Position numbers and translations under genes: made by a program. Shown piece by piece: positions 35,994-45,225 of a DNA stretch of 64,000 nt. The stretch is from Bradyrhizobium cosmicum. GTDB lineage: Bacteria > Pseudomonadota > Alphaproteobacteria > Rhizobiales > Xanthobacteraceae. Under the pieces are notes generated by a model. It ran no database searches. It worked only from the letters and a program-made list of their open reading frames with translations, and was not told the DNA's origin. Within the stretch, counting starts at the first letter, position 1. Each line of letters opens with the position of its first letter. The stretch spans positions 124,001 through 188,000 of the forward strand of contig NZ_CP041656.2 of the NCBI RefSeq assembly GCF_007290395.2. The letters are read 5' to 3'.

Positions 35994-36440
35994 ATGCAGC
36001 GGATTACGATCACGATAGAGGACGATCTCCTGGCGGAGATCGATGCGGCGGCGCAAGCGCGCGGCTACCAGAACCGCTCCGAGATCATCCGCGACCTCGC
36101 CCGCGCCGGGCTTCAGCAGTCGGCTGAGGACACCGCGCAGACCGGCCCCTGCGTCGCCGGCCTCGTCTATGTCTACGACCATGCCGCGCGCGATCTCTCA
36201 AAACGGCTGGTGCAGGAATTCCACGGCCATCATGACCTCGCGCTGGCGACACTGCATGTTCATCTCGACGACAACAATTGCATGGAGATGACGGCACTGC
36301 GCGGCGATGCCGGCGAGGTCAGGCATTTCGCCGACCACATCATCGCCGAGCGCGGCGTGCGCTATGGGCGCGTGATGATGATTCCGACGGGTGATGGAAA
36401 GCCGGCCAAGGCACGGAAGCACGGGCACAAGCATGACTAG
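35994..36440 (+). CDS. nikR: Nickel-responsive regulator NikR
   Basis: 148 residues. An N-terminal ribbon-helix-helix (MQRITITIEDDLLAEIDAAA) is followed by an ACT-like metal-binding domain with the Ni ligands H88, H90, C96 and H77 (positions equivalent to E. coli H87, H89, C95, H76). The C-terminus has an unusual HGHKH tail. It represses nickel uptake genes in response to Ni; no nik transporter genes are in the window. It follows the Cu+-ATPase by 78 nt, and cotranscription is possible. Confidence 0.93.
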   Translation: MQRITITIEDDLLAEIDAAAQARGYQNRSEIIRDLARAGLQQSAEDTAQTGPCVAGLVYVYDHAARDLSKRLVQEFHGHHDLALATLHVHLDDNNCMEMTALRGDAGEVRHFADHIIAERGVRYGRVMMIPTGDGKPAKARKHGHKHD

Positions 36441-36532
36441 CGCCGCGGCGTCTTAAGCCGCAGGCCGATCTCTCTTGCCGAACCGACCCGGCATGTCTAC
36501 CTCTCGCGGGTGGCTTTTTGAGAGGAACTCCC

Positions 36533-37273
36533 ATGCTGGATGCCGCCGTCAAGGCGCTGTCGCAAATGATCTCGCCGCCGATGCGCTCGATCCTGTGGCG
36601 ATCGATCGGGCTTGCCCTGGTGCTGATCATCGTGCTGGCGATCGGACTGCAACAGCTGCTGAGCTGGTTTGCAACCTACGGCGAGGTCTGGCTCGAGGGC
36701 CTGCTCGGGCCGGGCTGGCACACGTCGCTTGAGGTTTTGTCCTGGATCGTCTCGATCGCGGCGGGCCTGGGCGTCGTGTTCGGTGCCGTGTTTCTGATGC
36801 CGGCGATCACCTCGCTGGTGGCGAGCCTGTTCGTCGACGACGTCGCCGATATCGTCGAGCGCGAACATTACCCCGCCGAGCGGCCCGGCGTCGCGCTGCC
36901 CATCAACCAGGCGATTTTCGAAGGCGTCAAGACCGCGCTGCTGACGATCCTGTTTTATCTCGTCGCGCTGCCGCTGGTGCTTTTTGCCGGCGCCGGTTTC
37001 CTGATCTTCTTCCTCGCCACCGCCTGGCTGCTCGGCCGGGAATATTTCGAGCTTGCGGCGATGCGCTTCCGCTCCCCGGAGGAAGCCAAGGCGATGCGGC
37101 GCGACAATGCCGCCACCATCTTCACCGCCGGTCTCTTCATCGCTGCATTTGTCTCGATCCCGATCCTGAACCTGGCGACGCCGATCTTTGCCATGGCCTT
37201 CATGGTTCACATGCACAAGCGCCTGTCCGGGCCGCGGCCCGAACTGATCGAGCCGGCGCGGCAGATGCGGTGA
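36533..37273 (+). CDS. EI24-domain membrane protein (CysZ-like)
   Basis: 246 residues with about five hydrophobic helices; the EI24 domain of the CysZ/etoposide-induced family (GVVFGAVFLMPAITSLVASL, FDDVADIVEREHYP, REYFELAAMRF). E. coli CysZ imports sulfate, but the role of this subfamily is not established. SD AGAGGA lies 7 nt before the ATG at 36533; a TTG at 36518 is less likely. Confidence 0.8.
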   Translation: MLDAAVKALSQMISPPMRSILWRSIGLALVLIIVLAIGLQQLLSWFATYGEVWLEGLLGPGWHTSLEVLSWIVSIAAGLGVVFGAVFLMPAITSLVASLFVDDVADIVEREHYPAERPGVALPINQAIFEGVKTALLTILFYLVALPLVLFAGAGFLIFFLATAWLLGREYFELAAMRFRSPEEAKAMRRDNAATIFTAGLFIAAFVSIPILNLATPIFAMAFMVHMHKRLSGPRPELIEPARQMR

Positions 37274-37279
37274 TGGTGG

Positions 37280-38908
37280 CTACGTCACCGGCAGCCCGCA
37301 TTTGCGTAGCAGCGTCTTGGCGAAGCCGAACGGCGCCGGCGTGAACGGGCCGGGCGGCGCGCGGGTGATCAGCGCGACGAAGCCGAGCGCGGCCATCGCC
37401 AGCCAGAAGCACAGCCAGAAGCCGTCGATATAGGCGAGCACATTGGCCTCGCGCTGCACGAAGCTTGCGAGCGTTCCGACCGCACGCGCCGGCGCCAGGC
37501 CGGCGCCATGGGCCGCGAAGCGATCGGCGAGCTGCTTCAACAGCCGCACCACGTCGATATCGCCGGTGACGATGTGCTGGCCGAGATAGTAGGAATGGAT
37601 CTGCTCGCGAACGCGCAGCCAGGTTCCCATCAGCGCGACGCCGATCTCGGCGCCGCCGAGCCGCATGATCTGAATATAGGCGGCAAAAGCGGTGGCGCGG
37701 CTGAAGTCGGAATTGGACAGCGCCATGATGATGATCGGCAGCAGCGTCAGCGACTGGCCGACCGATTGCAGCAGCACGATGCCGATGAAGTCGTCGCGCG
37801 CCCAATCGTGGGTCAGCTGCGTGCCCCAGAGATTGGCGGCGGCGAAGCAGGCGAAGCCCAGCACCACCACCACGCGCGCGTCGAAATGCCGGAGCAGCCA
37901 GATCGAGATCGGCACCAGCACGAACATCGGCAGCGCGCCATAGGTGAGCAGCAACAGGCCGCTCTGCTCCGGTCTCAGCAGGCCAACATTGCCGAGGAAG
38001 TTCGGCACCAGCGACGAGTTGGAGAGAGACGTCAGCGTGTAGAGCAGGATCACGACCAGCGACAGCCCGATATTGCGCGAGAACAGGACGTTCACATGCG
38101 CCCAGGGCTGGCGCACCAGCGACTCGTTGACGAGGAAAGCCATCAACAGCGCAGCGCCACCGACCAGCAGCGCCATCACGGTGCCGGAGCCGAGCCAGTC
38201 CAGCCGATTGCCCTGGTCGAGGCCGGCATAGATCATCGACACGGAGGCACCGAGCAGCAGCATGCCGCCCCAATCGGCCTCGCGCAGCAGCGCGCGATTG
38301 ACCGGCTCGCTGGGCGTGCCCAGATAGACCATCAGGCCCATCAAGGGCGCGATGACGACGCCCTGCCAGTACAACCATTGCCAGCCGAGATGGTCGACAT
38401 AGAAGCCGACCAGCGAGCTCGACGTATCCAGCGCGAAACCAACGCGGATCGAATAGATCGAGATCGCCGGCAGCCACCAGCGCATCGGCAGATTGCGGAA
38501 CACGATCATCAGCGTCGCCGGCACGAAGGTGCCGAGCAAGAGGCCGTGCACGACGCTGAGTGCGATCAGCGTCGGGTAATCGCGGACAAAGGGAATGATC
38601 AGCGAGACGGCGGCGTAGACCAGGCTCGGAATACCGAGCACGCGACGCAGGCCGAATACGGTCGCAAGCCACGCCACCGCGGGCGCAATCAGGATCTGGG
38701 AGCCGATGCCGGCGGTCGAAAGCCAGGCGCCTTCGTCGAAGGAGAGCCCGAACGCACCGCGCAGATCGGGCAGTCCGACCGTGGTCAACCGGCTGTCGAA
38801 ATTGGCGAGAAACGAGCCGAGCAACACCGCGGCGACGGCGAACAGCGGCTGTGGCGCGACGCCGCCGCGCGAGAGCGGGCCTCGGCCGGACTCGTCATTG
38901 TCCGCCAT
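37280..38908 (-). CDS. EmrB-type MFS efflux transporter (DHA2, 14 helices)
   Basis: 542 residues, 14-helix DHA2 family drug/proton antiporter. Helix 1 begins PLFAVAAVLLGSFLANFDSR, and the loop 2-3 and antiporter motif C-like segments are recognisable (GLLLGTFVPATLMIVFRNL). It would work with the adjacent HlyD-type adaptor and an outer-membrane channel. It overlaps the adaptor by 14 nt. No TetR/MarR regulator lies next to the pair. Confidence 0.88.
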   Translation of the reverse strand: MADNDESGRGPLSRGGVAPQPLFAVAAVLLGSFLANFDSRLTTVGLPDLRGAFGLSFDEGAWLSTAGIGSQILIAPAVAWLATVFGLRRVLGIPSLVYAAVSLIIPFVRDYPTLIALSVVHGLLLGTFVPATLMIVFRNLPMRWWLPAISIYSIRVGFALDTSSSLVGFYVDHLGWQWLYWQGVVIAPLMGLMVYLGTPSEPVNRALLREADWGGMLLLGASVSMIYAGLDQGNRLDWLGSGTVMALLVGGAALLMAFLVNESLVRQPWAHVNVLFSRNIGLSLVVILLYTLTSLSNSSLVPNFLGNVGLLRPEQSGLLLLTYGALPMFVLVPISIWLLRHFDARVVVVLGFACFAAANLWGTQLTHDWARDDFIGIVLLQSVGQSLTLLPIIIMALSNSDFSRATAFAAYIQIMRLGGAEIGVALMGTWLRVREQIHSYYLGQHIVTGDIDVVRLLKQLADRFAAHGAGLAPARAVGTLASFVQREANVLAYIDGFWLCFWLAMAALGFVALITRAPPGPFTPAPFGFAKTLLRKCGLPVT

Positions 38909-40022
38909 TCGCGCCCGCGGTGTTGATGCTGGTGACGACCGACATGCCCGGCACCAGCCGCGTCAGCAGCGGCTGATTGTCGTCGAACTGAATGCGCACG
39001 GGAATGCGCTGCACGACCTTGGTGAAATTGCCGGTGGCATTGTCCGGCGGCAGCAGCGCGACCTGCGCACCGGTCGCCGGCGCGATACGCTCGACCTTGC
39101 CGCGCAGTTTCTCGCGCGGAAAGCTGTCGACGGTGATCTCGACCGGCTGGCCCGGTGCGACATGCGTGAGCTGGGTCTCCTTGTAGTTCGCGATCACGTA
39201 GACCTTTGGCAACGGCACCACGTTGATGAGACTGGTGCCGATGTTGACGTAATCGCCGGGCTGCACCTGGCGCTCGCCGACGACGCCGTCGAACGGCGCC
39301 GTGATCTTCGTGTAGCCCAGCTTCAGCTTGGCGATGGCCAGCGTCGCCTTTGCAGCCTCGACATCCGCAGCGCGCTGCTTCTTGGTGCCTTGCAAAACCT
39401 CGAGCTGATGCTGCTGGGCCGCGATCACGGCGCGGCTCGCCCTGACGTCGGCCTGAGCCTTGGCATAGCCGGCGACCGCCTGCTCGAACCGCTGCCGTGT
39501 GCCGGATTCAGTTTGCGTCAGAGACTGCTGGCGCTCCTGTTCCTGTCTCGCCTCGACCTCCAGCGCTTCCGCCGACAACCGCGCGGCCTGGGCCTGCGCG
39601 ATCGTCGCATATTGCAGCTCGATTTGGTTGCTCAGATTGTCGAGCACGGCTTGCGCTGCTGCGACTGCGGCTTCGGACTGTGCAACCTGGGCCTGGTAGT
39701 CGGCGGGATCGATCTGGATCAGGAGGTCGCCGGCCTTGACGCGCTGGAAGTCGGTCACCGCGACGGCCAGTACCTCGCCGGAGACGCGGCTCGACAGTCG
39801 CGTCAGCTCGGAGCGCACATAGGCATCATTGGTGGTCTGGATCACCGCATTGCCGACCCATTCGTCGAAGCGCAATGTCGCCAGCGCGACGAAGGCGAGC
39901 GCGACGATGACGGCAAACAGCGGGATCGCGAGCCGGCTCCAGAGCGAGCTGGCCGTCGGCTTCGGCGGTGGCGCGGGTGCCGCAGCAGGCGGTGGCGACG
40001 GGACTTGTTCCTGTTGACTCAC
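38895..40022 (-). CDS. EmrA/HlyD-family periplasmic adaptor
   Basis: 375 residues. A Pro/Ala-rich cytosolic N-terminus, a single membrane helix (LAIPLFAVIVALAFVALATL), and a long periplasmic coiled coil flanked by lipoyl-like segments (GEVLAVAVTDFQRVKAGDLL; TKITAPFDGVVGERQVQPGD). It bridges the EmrB-type pump to the outer membrane. The stop overlaps the start of the pump gene, so the two are translated together. Confidence 0.9.
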   Translation of the reverse strand: MSQQEQVPSPPPAAAPAPPPKPTASSLWSRLAIPLFAVIVALAFVALATLRFDEWVGNAVIQTTNDAYVRSELTRLSSRVSGEVLAVAVTDFQRVKAGDLLIQIDPADYQAQVAQSEAAVAAAQAVLDNLSNQIELQYATIAQAQAARLSAEALEVEARQEQERQQSLTQTESGTRQRFEQAVAGYAKAQADVRASRAVIAAQQHQLEVLQGTKKQRAADVEAAKATLAIAKLKLGYTKITAPFDGVVGERQVQPGDYVNIGTSLINVVPLPKVYVIANYKETQLTHVAPGQPVEITVDSFPREKLRGKVERIAPATGAQVALLPPDNATGNFTKVVQRIPVRIQFDDNQPLLTRLVPGMSVVTSINTAGANGGQ

Positions 40023-40080
40023 GACATGACCCCAAAACAGACTTGCTTCACATCGTCCCGGAACGACGGCGAATACTGCC

Positions 40081-40833
40081 TCAGACCGTCTTTTCCGGCC
40101 ACCGGCAAAGATCGTTGATCAGGCATACCTCGCAGCGCGGCTTGCGCGCGAGGCAGGTGTAGCGGCCGTGCAGGATCAGCCAGTGATGGGCGTGCAGCAT
40201 GAACTCGGCCGGGATCACCTTTTCCAACCCGAGCTCGACCTCGAGCGGCGTCTTGCCTGGCGCAAGGGCGGTGCGGTTGCCGACGCGGAAGACATGCGTG
40301 TCGACCGCCATGGTGTGCTCGCCGAATGCCATGTTGAGCACCACGTTGGCAGTCTTTCGCCCGGCACCGGGCAATGACTCGATTCCCGCGCGCGTGCGCG
40401 GCACCTCGCCGCCGAACTCGCTGAGCAGCTTGGCCGACAGTGCGATCACGTTCCTGGCCTTGGTGCGATAGAGGCCGATGGTCTTGATGTATTCGCGCAG
40501 ACGCTCTTCGCCGAGGTCGAGCATCTTCTGCGGCGTGTCGGCGACCTCGAACAGAGCGCGCGTCGCCTTGTTGACCCCCGCATCGGTCGCCTGCGCCGAC
40601 AGCACCACGGCGACCAGCAGCGTGAAGGGATTGACGTGCTCGAGCTCGCCTTTCGGTTCCGGGTTGGCCTTGCGGAAACGGCTGAAGACCTCGCGGACCT
40701 CGGCTGGAGTCCAGGGCTTTGGAGCCTTCAGTGATGTCCTTGCGGGGGCTTTCGGCTTCGCGACCGCCGCCTTTGCCTTTTTCTTCGGCACAGCCGCTTT
40801 GCGCGGAGCCGGCTTGCGGGTGATTTTCGCCAT
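40081..40833 (-). CDS. nth: Endonuclease III
   Basis: 250 residues; DNA glycosylase/AP lyase for oxidised pyrimidines. The HhH motif [12 protein letters not shown] holds the catalytic Lys, the catalytic Asp is in VDTHVFRVGNR, and the 4Fe-4S ligands form CLARKPRCEVCLINDLC (C-x6-C-x2-C-x5-C). A basic N-terminal extension of about 40 residues (KPAPRKAAVPKKKAKAAVA) is lineage-typical. The start is the ATG at 40831-40833; a longer open frame is not supported. Confidence 0.95.
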   Translation of the reverse strand: MAKITRKPAPRKAAVPKKKAKAAVAKPKAPARTSLKAPKPWTPAEVREVFSRFRKANPEPKGELEHVNPFTLLVAVVLSAQATDAGVNKATRALFEVADTPQKMLDLGEERLREYIKTIGLYRTKARNVIALSAKLLSEFGGEVPRTRAGIESLPGAGRKTANVVLNMAFGEHTMAVDTHVFRVGNRTALAPGKTPLEVELGLEKVIPAEFMLHAHHWLILHGRYTCLARKPRCEVCLINDLCRWPEKTV

Positions 40834-40855
40834 GATCGGGATATACTGAGGGACG

Positions 40856-41374
40856 ATGAACACAGGCAACGAAATTGAGCGCGAGAGAGACGTAGAGATC
40901 TTCTCCGCGCGGCTGATGCCGCACCGCTCGCTGAATCGCACCGGCTTCCTCGCCGTGATGCTGTTCCTGAGCGCGGTCAGCTTCGTCACCGGCCTGGTCT
41001 TCCTGATGATGGGCGCCTGGCCCGTGTTCGGCTTCTTCGGCCTCGACGTGCTGGTGATCTGGTGGGCCTTCAAGGTCAATTTCCGCGCGGCACGAGCTAG
41101 CGAGGAGATCGTGGTCACGCCGTCAGAACTGCGGGTGCGGCGGGTCAGTCACCGCGGCCAGGTCGTCGAATGGGCGTTCAATCCGCTCTGGGTCCGGCTC
41201 GACACGGAGATCGACGAGGATTTTGGCATCGAGCATCTCTATCTGATCTCCCGCGGCCGCCGGCTCCGCATCGCCGGCTTTTTGGGACCGCAGGAAAAGG
41301 CAAGTTTCTACAATGGCTTGGTTGAAGCGCTCAATGCCGCCAAGCGGGGCCCGACCTACAACCCGGTGACCTGA
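40856..41374 (+). CDS. DUF2244 domain membrane protein
   Basis: 172 residues, resembling the DUF2244 family of alphaproteobacterial integral membrane proteins with unknown function. Two adjacent hydrophobic helices (FLAVMLFLSAVSFVTGLVF, GFFGLDVLVIWWAF) are followed by a soluble beta-rich domain. It is divergent from nth with only 22 nt between the starts. Confidence 0.8.
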   Translation: MNTGNEIERERDVEIFSARLMPHRSLNRTGFLAVMLFLSAVSFVTGLVFLMMGAWPVFGFFGLDVLVIWWAFKVNFRAARASEEIVVTPSELRVRRVSHRGQVVEWAFNPLWVRLDTEIDEDFGIEHLYLISRGRRLRIAGFLGPQEKASFYNGLVEALNAAKRGPTYNPVT

Positions 41375-41428
41375 TCCGGGTCGGAAATCGGGTGGTTTCC
41401 AATCGCCCCCTCTCCTACATTCCCGGCC

Positions 41429-42325
41429 ATGATGACACTCGCCATACATGACCAGCGCCTGGCCAAGCCGGGCCCCCAGAACGCCGCGCTGCGCGACTAT
41501 GATTCCGTGCGCCGGGCGATCGCCTTCATCTCGGAGAAGTGGCGCGCGCAGCCGACCATCGAGGCGATGGCGGATGCCGCCGGCGTGACACCGGATGAGC
41601 TGCACCATCTGTTCCGCCGCTGGGCCTCGATCACACCGAAGGCCTTCATGCAGGCGCTGACGCTCGACCATGCCAAGGGCCTGCTCAGGGACTCCGCGAG
41701 CATCCTCGACGCGGCGCTCGACTCAGGGCTTTCAGGGCCGGGACGCCTGCACGATCTCTTCGTCACCCATGAGGCGATGTCGCCGGGCGAATGGAAGAAC
41801 GGCGGCGCGGGATTGACGCTGCGCTACGGCTTCCATCCCTCGCCGTTCGGCACGGCGATCGTGATCGCGACCGATCGCGGCCTGTCGGGCCTCGCCTTCG
41901 CCGATCCCGGTGAAGAGAAGGCCTCGCTCGCCGACATGACCCGGCGCTGGCCGAAAGCCACTTACGTCGAGGACCATGAAGGCACCGCGCCGCTCGCGCA
42001 GCGCATCTTCGATACGAAATTGTGGCGGCCGGACCAGCCGCTGCGCGTGGTGATGATCGGCACCGATTTCGAGGTGCGGGTGTGGGAGACGCTGCTGAAG
42101 ATCCCGATGGGCCGCGCGGTGTCCTATTCCGACATCGCCTGCAACATCAACAGCCCGAAGGCTTCGCGCGCCGTCGGTGCCGCGGTCGGCAAGAATCCGG
42201 TGTCGTTCGTCGTTCCCTGCCACCGCGCACTCGGCAAGAGCGGCACGCTCACCGGCTATCACTGGGGCATCACGAGGAAGCAGGCGATGCTGGGCTGGGA
42301 GGCCGGGCAGCTCGGAATGCAGTAG
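41429..42325 (+). CDS. AraC-type HTH fused to O6-alkylguanine-DNA alkyltransferase (Ada-like)
   Basis: 298 residues. Residues about 25-125 form an AraC-type DNA-binding domain (VTPDELHHLFRRWASITPKA), and about 130-295 a methylguanine methyltransferase domain whose acceptor is C264 (VVPCHRALGKSG). The N-terminal Ada zinc domain, which senses methylphosphotriesters, is missing. A repair enzyme with possible direct transcriptional control is inferred. The start may be either of the two adjacent ATGs at 41429 and 41432. Confidence 0.9.
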   Translation: MMTLAIHDQRLAKPGPQNAALRDYDSVRRAIAFISEKWRAQPTIEAMADAAGVTPDELHHLFRRWASITPKAFMQALTLDHAKGLLRDSASILDAALDSGLSGPGRLHDLFVTHEAMSPGEWKNGGAGLTLRYGFHPSPFGTAIVIATDRGLSGLAFADPGEEKASLADMTRRWPKATYVEDHEGTAPLAQRIFDTKLWRPDQPLRVVMIGTDFEVRVWETLLKIPMGRAVSYSDIACNINSPKASRAVGAAVGKNPVSFVVPCHRALGKSGTLTGYHWGITRKQAMLGWEAGQLGMQ

Positions 42326-42330
42326 GTCTT

Positions 42331-42396
42331 CTCCCTCGCCCCGCTTGCGGGGAGAGGGTCTGGGGGAGGGGGACTCTCCCCGCACGCGGGGAGAGG
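42331..42396. repeat. Intergenic palindromic repeat, family G
   Basis: CTCCCTCGCCCCGC and GCGGGGAGAGG are repeated in opposition (a second CTCCCCGCACGCGGGGAGAG hairpin follows). It lies between convergent genes. The same motif type recurs at 55943-56062. Confidence 0.6.
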
Positions 42397-42404
42397 CGAA
42401 GAAC

Positions 42405-43028
42405 TCAGCCCGCCAGATCCAGCTTCGACGCCACCGTCGAATCCGCATTGAGCCGGTAGATGATCGGCACGCCGGTGGCGAGCTCGCGCTTCAGGATGCC
42501 TTCGGGCGAAAGCTTTTCCAGCACCATGATCAGCGCGCGCAGCGAATTGCCGTGGGCGGCGACCAGCGTGCGCTTGCCGTTGAGCACGCCGGGCAGGATC
42601 TCCTGGACGTAATAGGGCAGCGTGCGCGCGAGCGTGTCCTTCAGGCTCTCGCCGCCCGGCGGCGGCACGTCGTAGGAACGGCGCCAGATCAGCACCTGCT
42701 CCTCGCCCCATTTCTTGCGCGCGTCGTCCTTGTTGAGGCCGGAGAGATCGCCGTAGTCGCGCTCGTTCAGCGCAAGGTTCTTCGTGGTCGGCAAGCCTTT
42801 CTGGCCGAGCTCGCCGAGGATGAGATCGAGCGTGTGCTGCGCGCGCAGCAGAACCGAAGTGTAGGCGACGTCGAACACGAGGCCCTGCGCCTTCAACTTG
42901 CGGCCGGCTTCAGTGGCTTCCTTGACACCGAGCTCGGTGAGGTCGGGGTCCTTCCAGCCGGTGAACAGGTTCTTCAGATTCCATTCGCTCTGGCCGTGGC
43001 GCACGAGCACGAGGAGACGTTCGCTCAT
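42405..43028 (-). CDS. gpmA: 2,3-bisphosphoglycerate-dependent phosphoglycerate mutase
   Basis: 207 residues, interconverts 3- and 2-phosphoglycerate. Catalytic His is H11 in [10 protein letters not shown], the second catalytic segment is [12 protein letters not shown], and the conserved [20 protein letters not shown] block is present. Slightly shorter than E. coli GpmA, as in other rhizobia. Downstream of dapB on the same strand, with a repeat in between. Confidence 0.95.
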   Translation of the reverse strand: MSERLLVLVRHGQSEWNLKNLFTGWKDPDLTELGVKEATEAGRKLKAQGLVFDVAYTSVLLRAQHTLDLILGELGQKGLPTTKNLALNERDYGDLSGLNKDDARKKWGEEQVLIWRRSYDVPPPGGESLKDTLARTLPYYVQEILPGVLNGKRTLVAAHGNSLRALIMVLEKLSPEGILKRELATGVPIIYRLNADSTVASKLDLAG

Positions 43029-43040
43029 TGACTGTTTCCT

Positions 43041-43100
43041 ATTTCGTTTTGAGCATGACCTTGTCGGAAAACCGCTTCACACTTTTCCGGCTCATGCTCG
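43041..43100. repeat. RIME-like palindromic repeat (GAGCATGA family)
   Basis: GAGCATGA (43051-43058) and TCATGCTC (43092-43099) are outer arms, and GGAAAA (43066-43071) and TTTTCC (43083-43088) are inner arms. It occupies most of the 79-nt gpmA-dapB spacer. A related copy lies at 57603-57650. Confidence 0.75.
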
Positions 43101-43107
43101 CCTTCGT

Positions 43108-43923
43108 TCAGAGATCCGCGAGGCCGAGCACGTCGGCCATGGAGTAGTGCCCCGGCTTCTTGCCATGCGCCCATAGCGCCGCCTTCAGCGCGCCGTGCGC
43201 GAACAGCATGCGGTCTTCGGCGAGATGCGACAGCGTCAGCCGCTCGAACGGGCCGAGGAAGGTCACGCTGTGCTCACCGGCGACGGTGCCGCCGCGCAAG
43301 GAGGCAAAGCCGATCGCGCCTGGCTTGCGCGCACCGGTGATGCCGTCGCGGCCGCGTTCCGCATTGTCCTCGAGCGAGATGCCGCGGCCGCTGGCTGCCG
43401 CCTGGCCCAGCATCAGCGCGGTGCCGGAGGGAGCGTCGACCTTCATGCGGTGATGCGTTTCGACGATTTCGATATCGAAGCTCTCGTCGAGCGCCTTGGC
43501 GACGCGCTTGACCACGGCGGCGAGCAGATTGACGCCGAGGCTCATATTGCCGGACTGGACCACCACCGCGCGATTGGTAACGCTCTTGATCACGGCGTTG
43601 TCGGAGGCCGACAGGCCGGTGGTGCCGATGACGTGGACGATGCCGCGCTCGGCCGCGATCGCGACATTGGCGATGGTCGCGGCCGGCACGGTGAAATCGA
43701 GGATGCCGTCGGCCTCCTTCGACATCGCCCAGAGATCGGCGGAGAGCTTGATGCCGTTCGCCGGGAGCCCCGCGAGCACGCCGGCATCCTTGCCGAGCAG
43801 CTCCGAGCCCGGAGCCTCCAGGGCGCCGGCCAGCACCGCGCCCTTGGTGTCGGCGATCGCCCGCGTCAGCGCACGGCCCATCCGGCCGCCGGCTCCAGCA
43901 ACAATCAAGCGCATGTCGGACAT
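43108..43923 (-). CDS. dapB: 4-hydroxy-tetrahydrodipicolinate reductase
   Basis: 271 residues; lysine and meso-diaminopimelate synthesis. NAD(P)-binding [14 protein letters not shown], catalytic [16 protein letters not shown] and the [15 protein letters not shown] segment are all present. The ATG is at 43921-43923. It lies downstream of the DUF1330 gene but is separated by a 250-nt repeat-rich spacer. Confidence 0.96.
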   Translation of the reverse strand: MSDMRLIVAGAGGRMGRALTRAIADTKGAVLAGALEAPGSELLGKDAGVLAGLPANGIKLSADLWAMSKEADGILDFTVPAATIANVAIAAERGIVHVIGTTGLSASDNAVIKSVTNRAVVVQSGNMSLGVNLLAAVVKRVAKALDESFDIEIVETHHRMKVDAPSGTALMLGQAAASGRGISLEDNAERGRDGITGARKPGAIGFASLRGGTVAGEHSVTFLGPFERLTLSHLAEDRMLFAHGALKAALWAHGKKPGHYSMADVLGLADL

Positions 43924-43995
43924 GGTGCGATCCTCTTCGGGGCCGTTTTAGCGGGGGGATGCAGTTCCGGCAACCAAGGCCGCGACGCATGCTCA

Positions 43996-44158
43996 AACCC
44001 TCCCCTGGAGGGGGAGGGTCGAGCGCGCGTAGCGCGAGCGGGGTGGGGTGACGGTCTCGCCGCGACGAACAGTGCCCGAGTGGAGAGATCACCCCACCCC
44101 GTCACGCAATCTCGCTTCGCTCGATCACGTGCCAACCCTCCCTCTCCAGGGGAGGGTC
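43996..44158. repeat. Intergenic palindromic repeat, family H
   Basis: AACCCTCCCCTGGAGGGGGA and CCTCTCCAGGGGAGGGTC form the outer arms; GGGGTGGGGTGA and TCACCCCACCCC lie inside. The element fills the dapB-DUF1330 spacer and would fold into a long hairpin in either transcript. Confidence 0.7.
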
Positions 44159-44173
44159 AGAGGGGATCGCGCC

Positions 44174-44485
44174 TCAGCCGTCCGACGGCTGCGGGCCGTC
44201 ATAGCCCTCGATGATGATGAGGTCGGCGATCGAGTGCGGCTGGCGCACCTTGATGTTGGCCTGGTATTCCGGCGAGTTGTAGCAGGCGATCGCAGTCTCG
44301 TAGTCCGGGAATTCGATCACGACGTTACGGGTGCGGCTGGCGCCTTCGACGGTGGTGAACTTGCCGCCGCGGACGACGAAGCGGGCGCCCCATTTCTTGA
44401 AGATCGCACCGTTGGCGACGGCATAGGGCTTGTAGCCCTCGTCGTTGCTCACATCGACGCGTCCGATCCAGTAGCCCTTTGCCAT
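44174..44485 (-). CDS. DUF1330 domain protein
   Basis: 103 residues, a ferredoxin-like dimeric fold family. Typical segments are MAKGYWIGRVDVSNDEGYKP and VIEFPDYETAIACYNSPEYQ. Function unknown in the family. It is 23 nt from pyrF and probably cotranscribed. Confidence 0.88.
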   Translation of the reverse strand: MAKGYWIGRVDVSNDEGYKPYAVANGAIFKKWGARFVVRGGKFTTVEGASRTRNVVIEFPDYETAIACYNSPEYQANIKVRQPHSIADLIIIEGYDGPQPSDG

Positions 44486-44508
44486 TGTTCTTCTCCCTTG
44501 TTGGTTGG

Positions 44509-45219
44509 TCAGCCGAGCGCCTGGGCGATCTCGGCCTGGATAGCGTCTGCGACCGCCCGGGGGTCAGCGGCTTCCACCACCGGCCGTCCGACGACGAGAT
44601 AATCCGCGCCCGCGCCGATCGCGCGGCCCGGCGTCATGATCCGCTTCTGGTCGCCGCTCGCCGCACCCGCCGGACGGATGCCGGGCGTGACGAGATTCAA
44701 CTGATGACCGACGATCTTGCGCAGGCTGCCGACTTCCTCGGGCGAGCAGACGAGGCCGTCCACGCCGAGCACCTGTGCCTGCTGCGCACGCGCTTCGACG
44801 AGCTCGGAGACGCCGAGCCGATAGCCAGCCGCATGCAGATCATCGTCGTTGTAGGAGGTCAGCACCGTGACGGCGAGGATCTTCAGGTTCGCGCTGCCGC
44901 GGCCTTCGACGGCGCCCTTCATGGTCTGCGGATAAGCGTGCACGGTGAGGCAGGTCGCGCCCAGCCTGGTGATGCTCTCGACGCCTTGCGCCACGGTGTT
45001 GCCGATGTCGTGCAGCTTGAGGTCGAGAAAGACCTTCTTGCCCTTGTCGGCGAGCCTGGCAACGAGCGGCAAGCCGCCGGCGTAAGCGAGGCGGTAGCCG
45101 ATCTTGTAGAAGGTGACGCTGTCGCCGAGGCTTGCGATCATCGCTTCGGCGGCATCGACGCCGGGCAGATCGAGCGCGACGATCAGACGGTCTTTCGGGG
45201 CGATCTCGGCTGGCGTCAT
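44509..45219 (-). CDS. pyrF: Orotidine 5'-phosphate decarboxylase
   Basis: 236 residues, last step of UMP synthesis. The catalytic D-K-x-x-D motif is [13 protein letters not shown]; the phosphate-binding end is DYLVVGRPV. It lies 6 nt after the FMN reductase gene and before DUF1330, forming a minus-strand cluster. Confidence 0.96.
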   Translation of the reverse strand: MTPAEIAPKDRLIVALDLPGVDAAEAMIASLGDSVTFYKIGYRLAYAGGLPLVARLADKGKKVFLDLKLHDIGNTVAQGVESITRLGATCLTVHAYPQTMKGAVEGRGSANLKILAVTVLTSYNDDDLHAAGYRLGVSELVEARAQQAQVLGVDGLVCSPEEVGSLRKIVGHQLNLVTPGIRPAGAASGDQKRIMTPGRAIGAGADYLVVGRPVVEAADPRAVADAIQAEIAQALG

Positions 45220-45225
45220 GTCACC

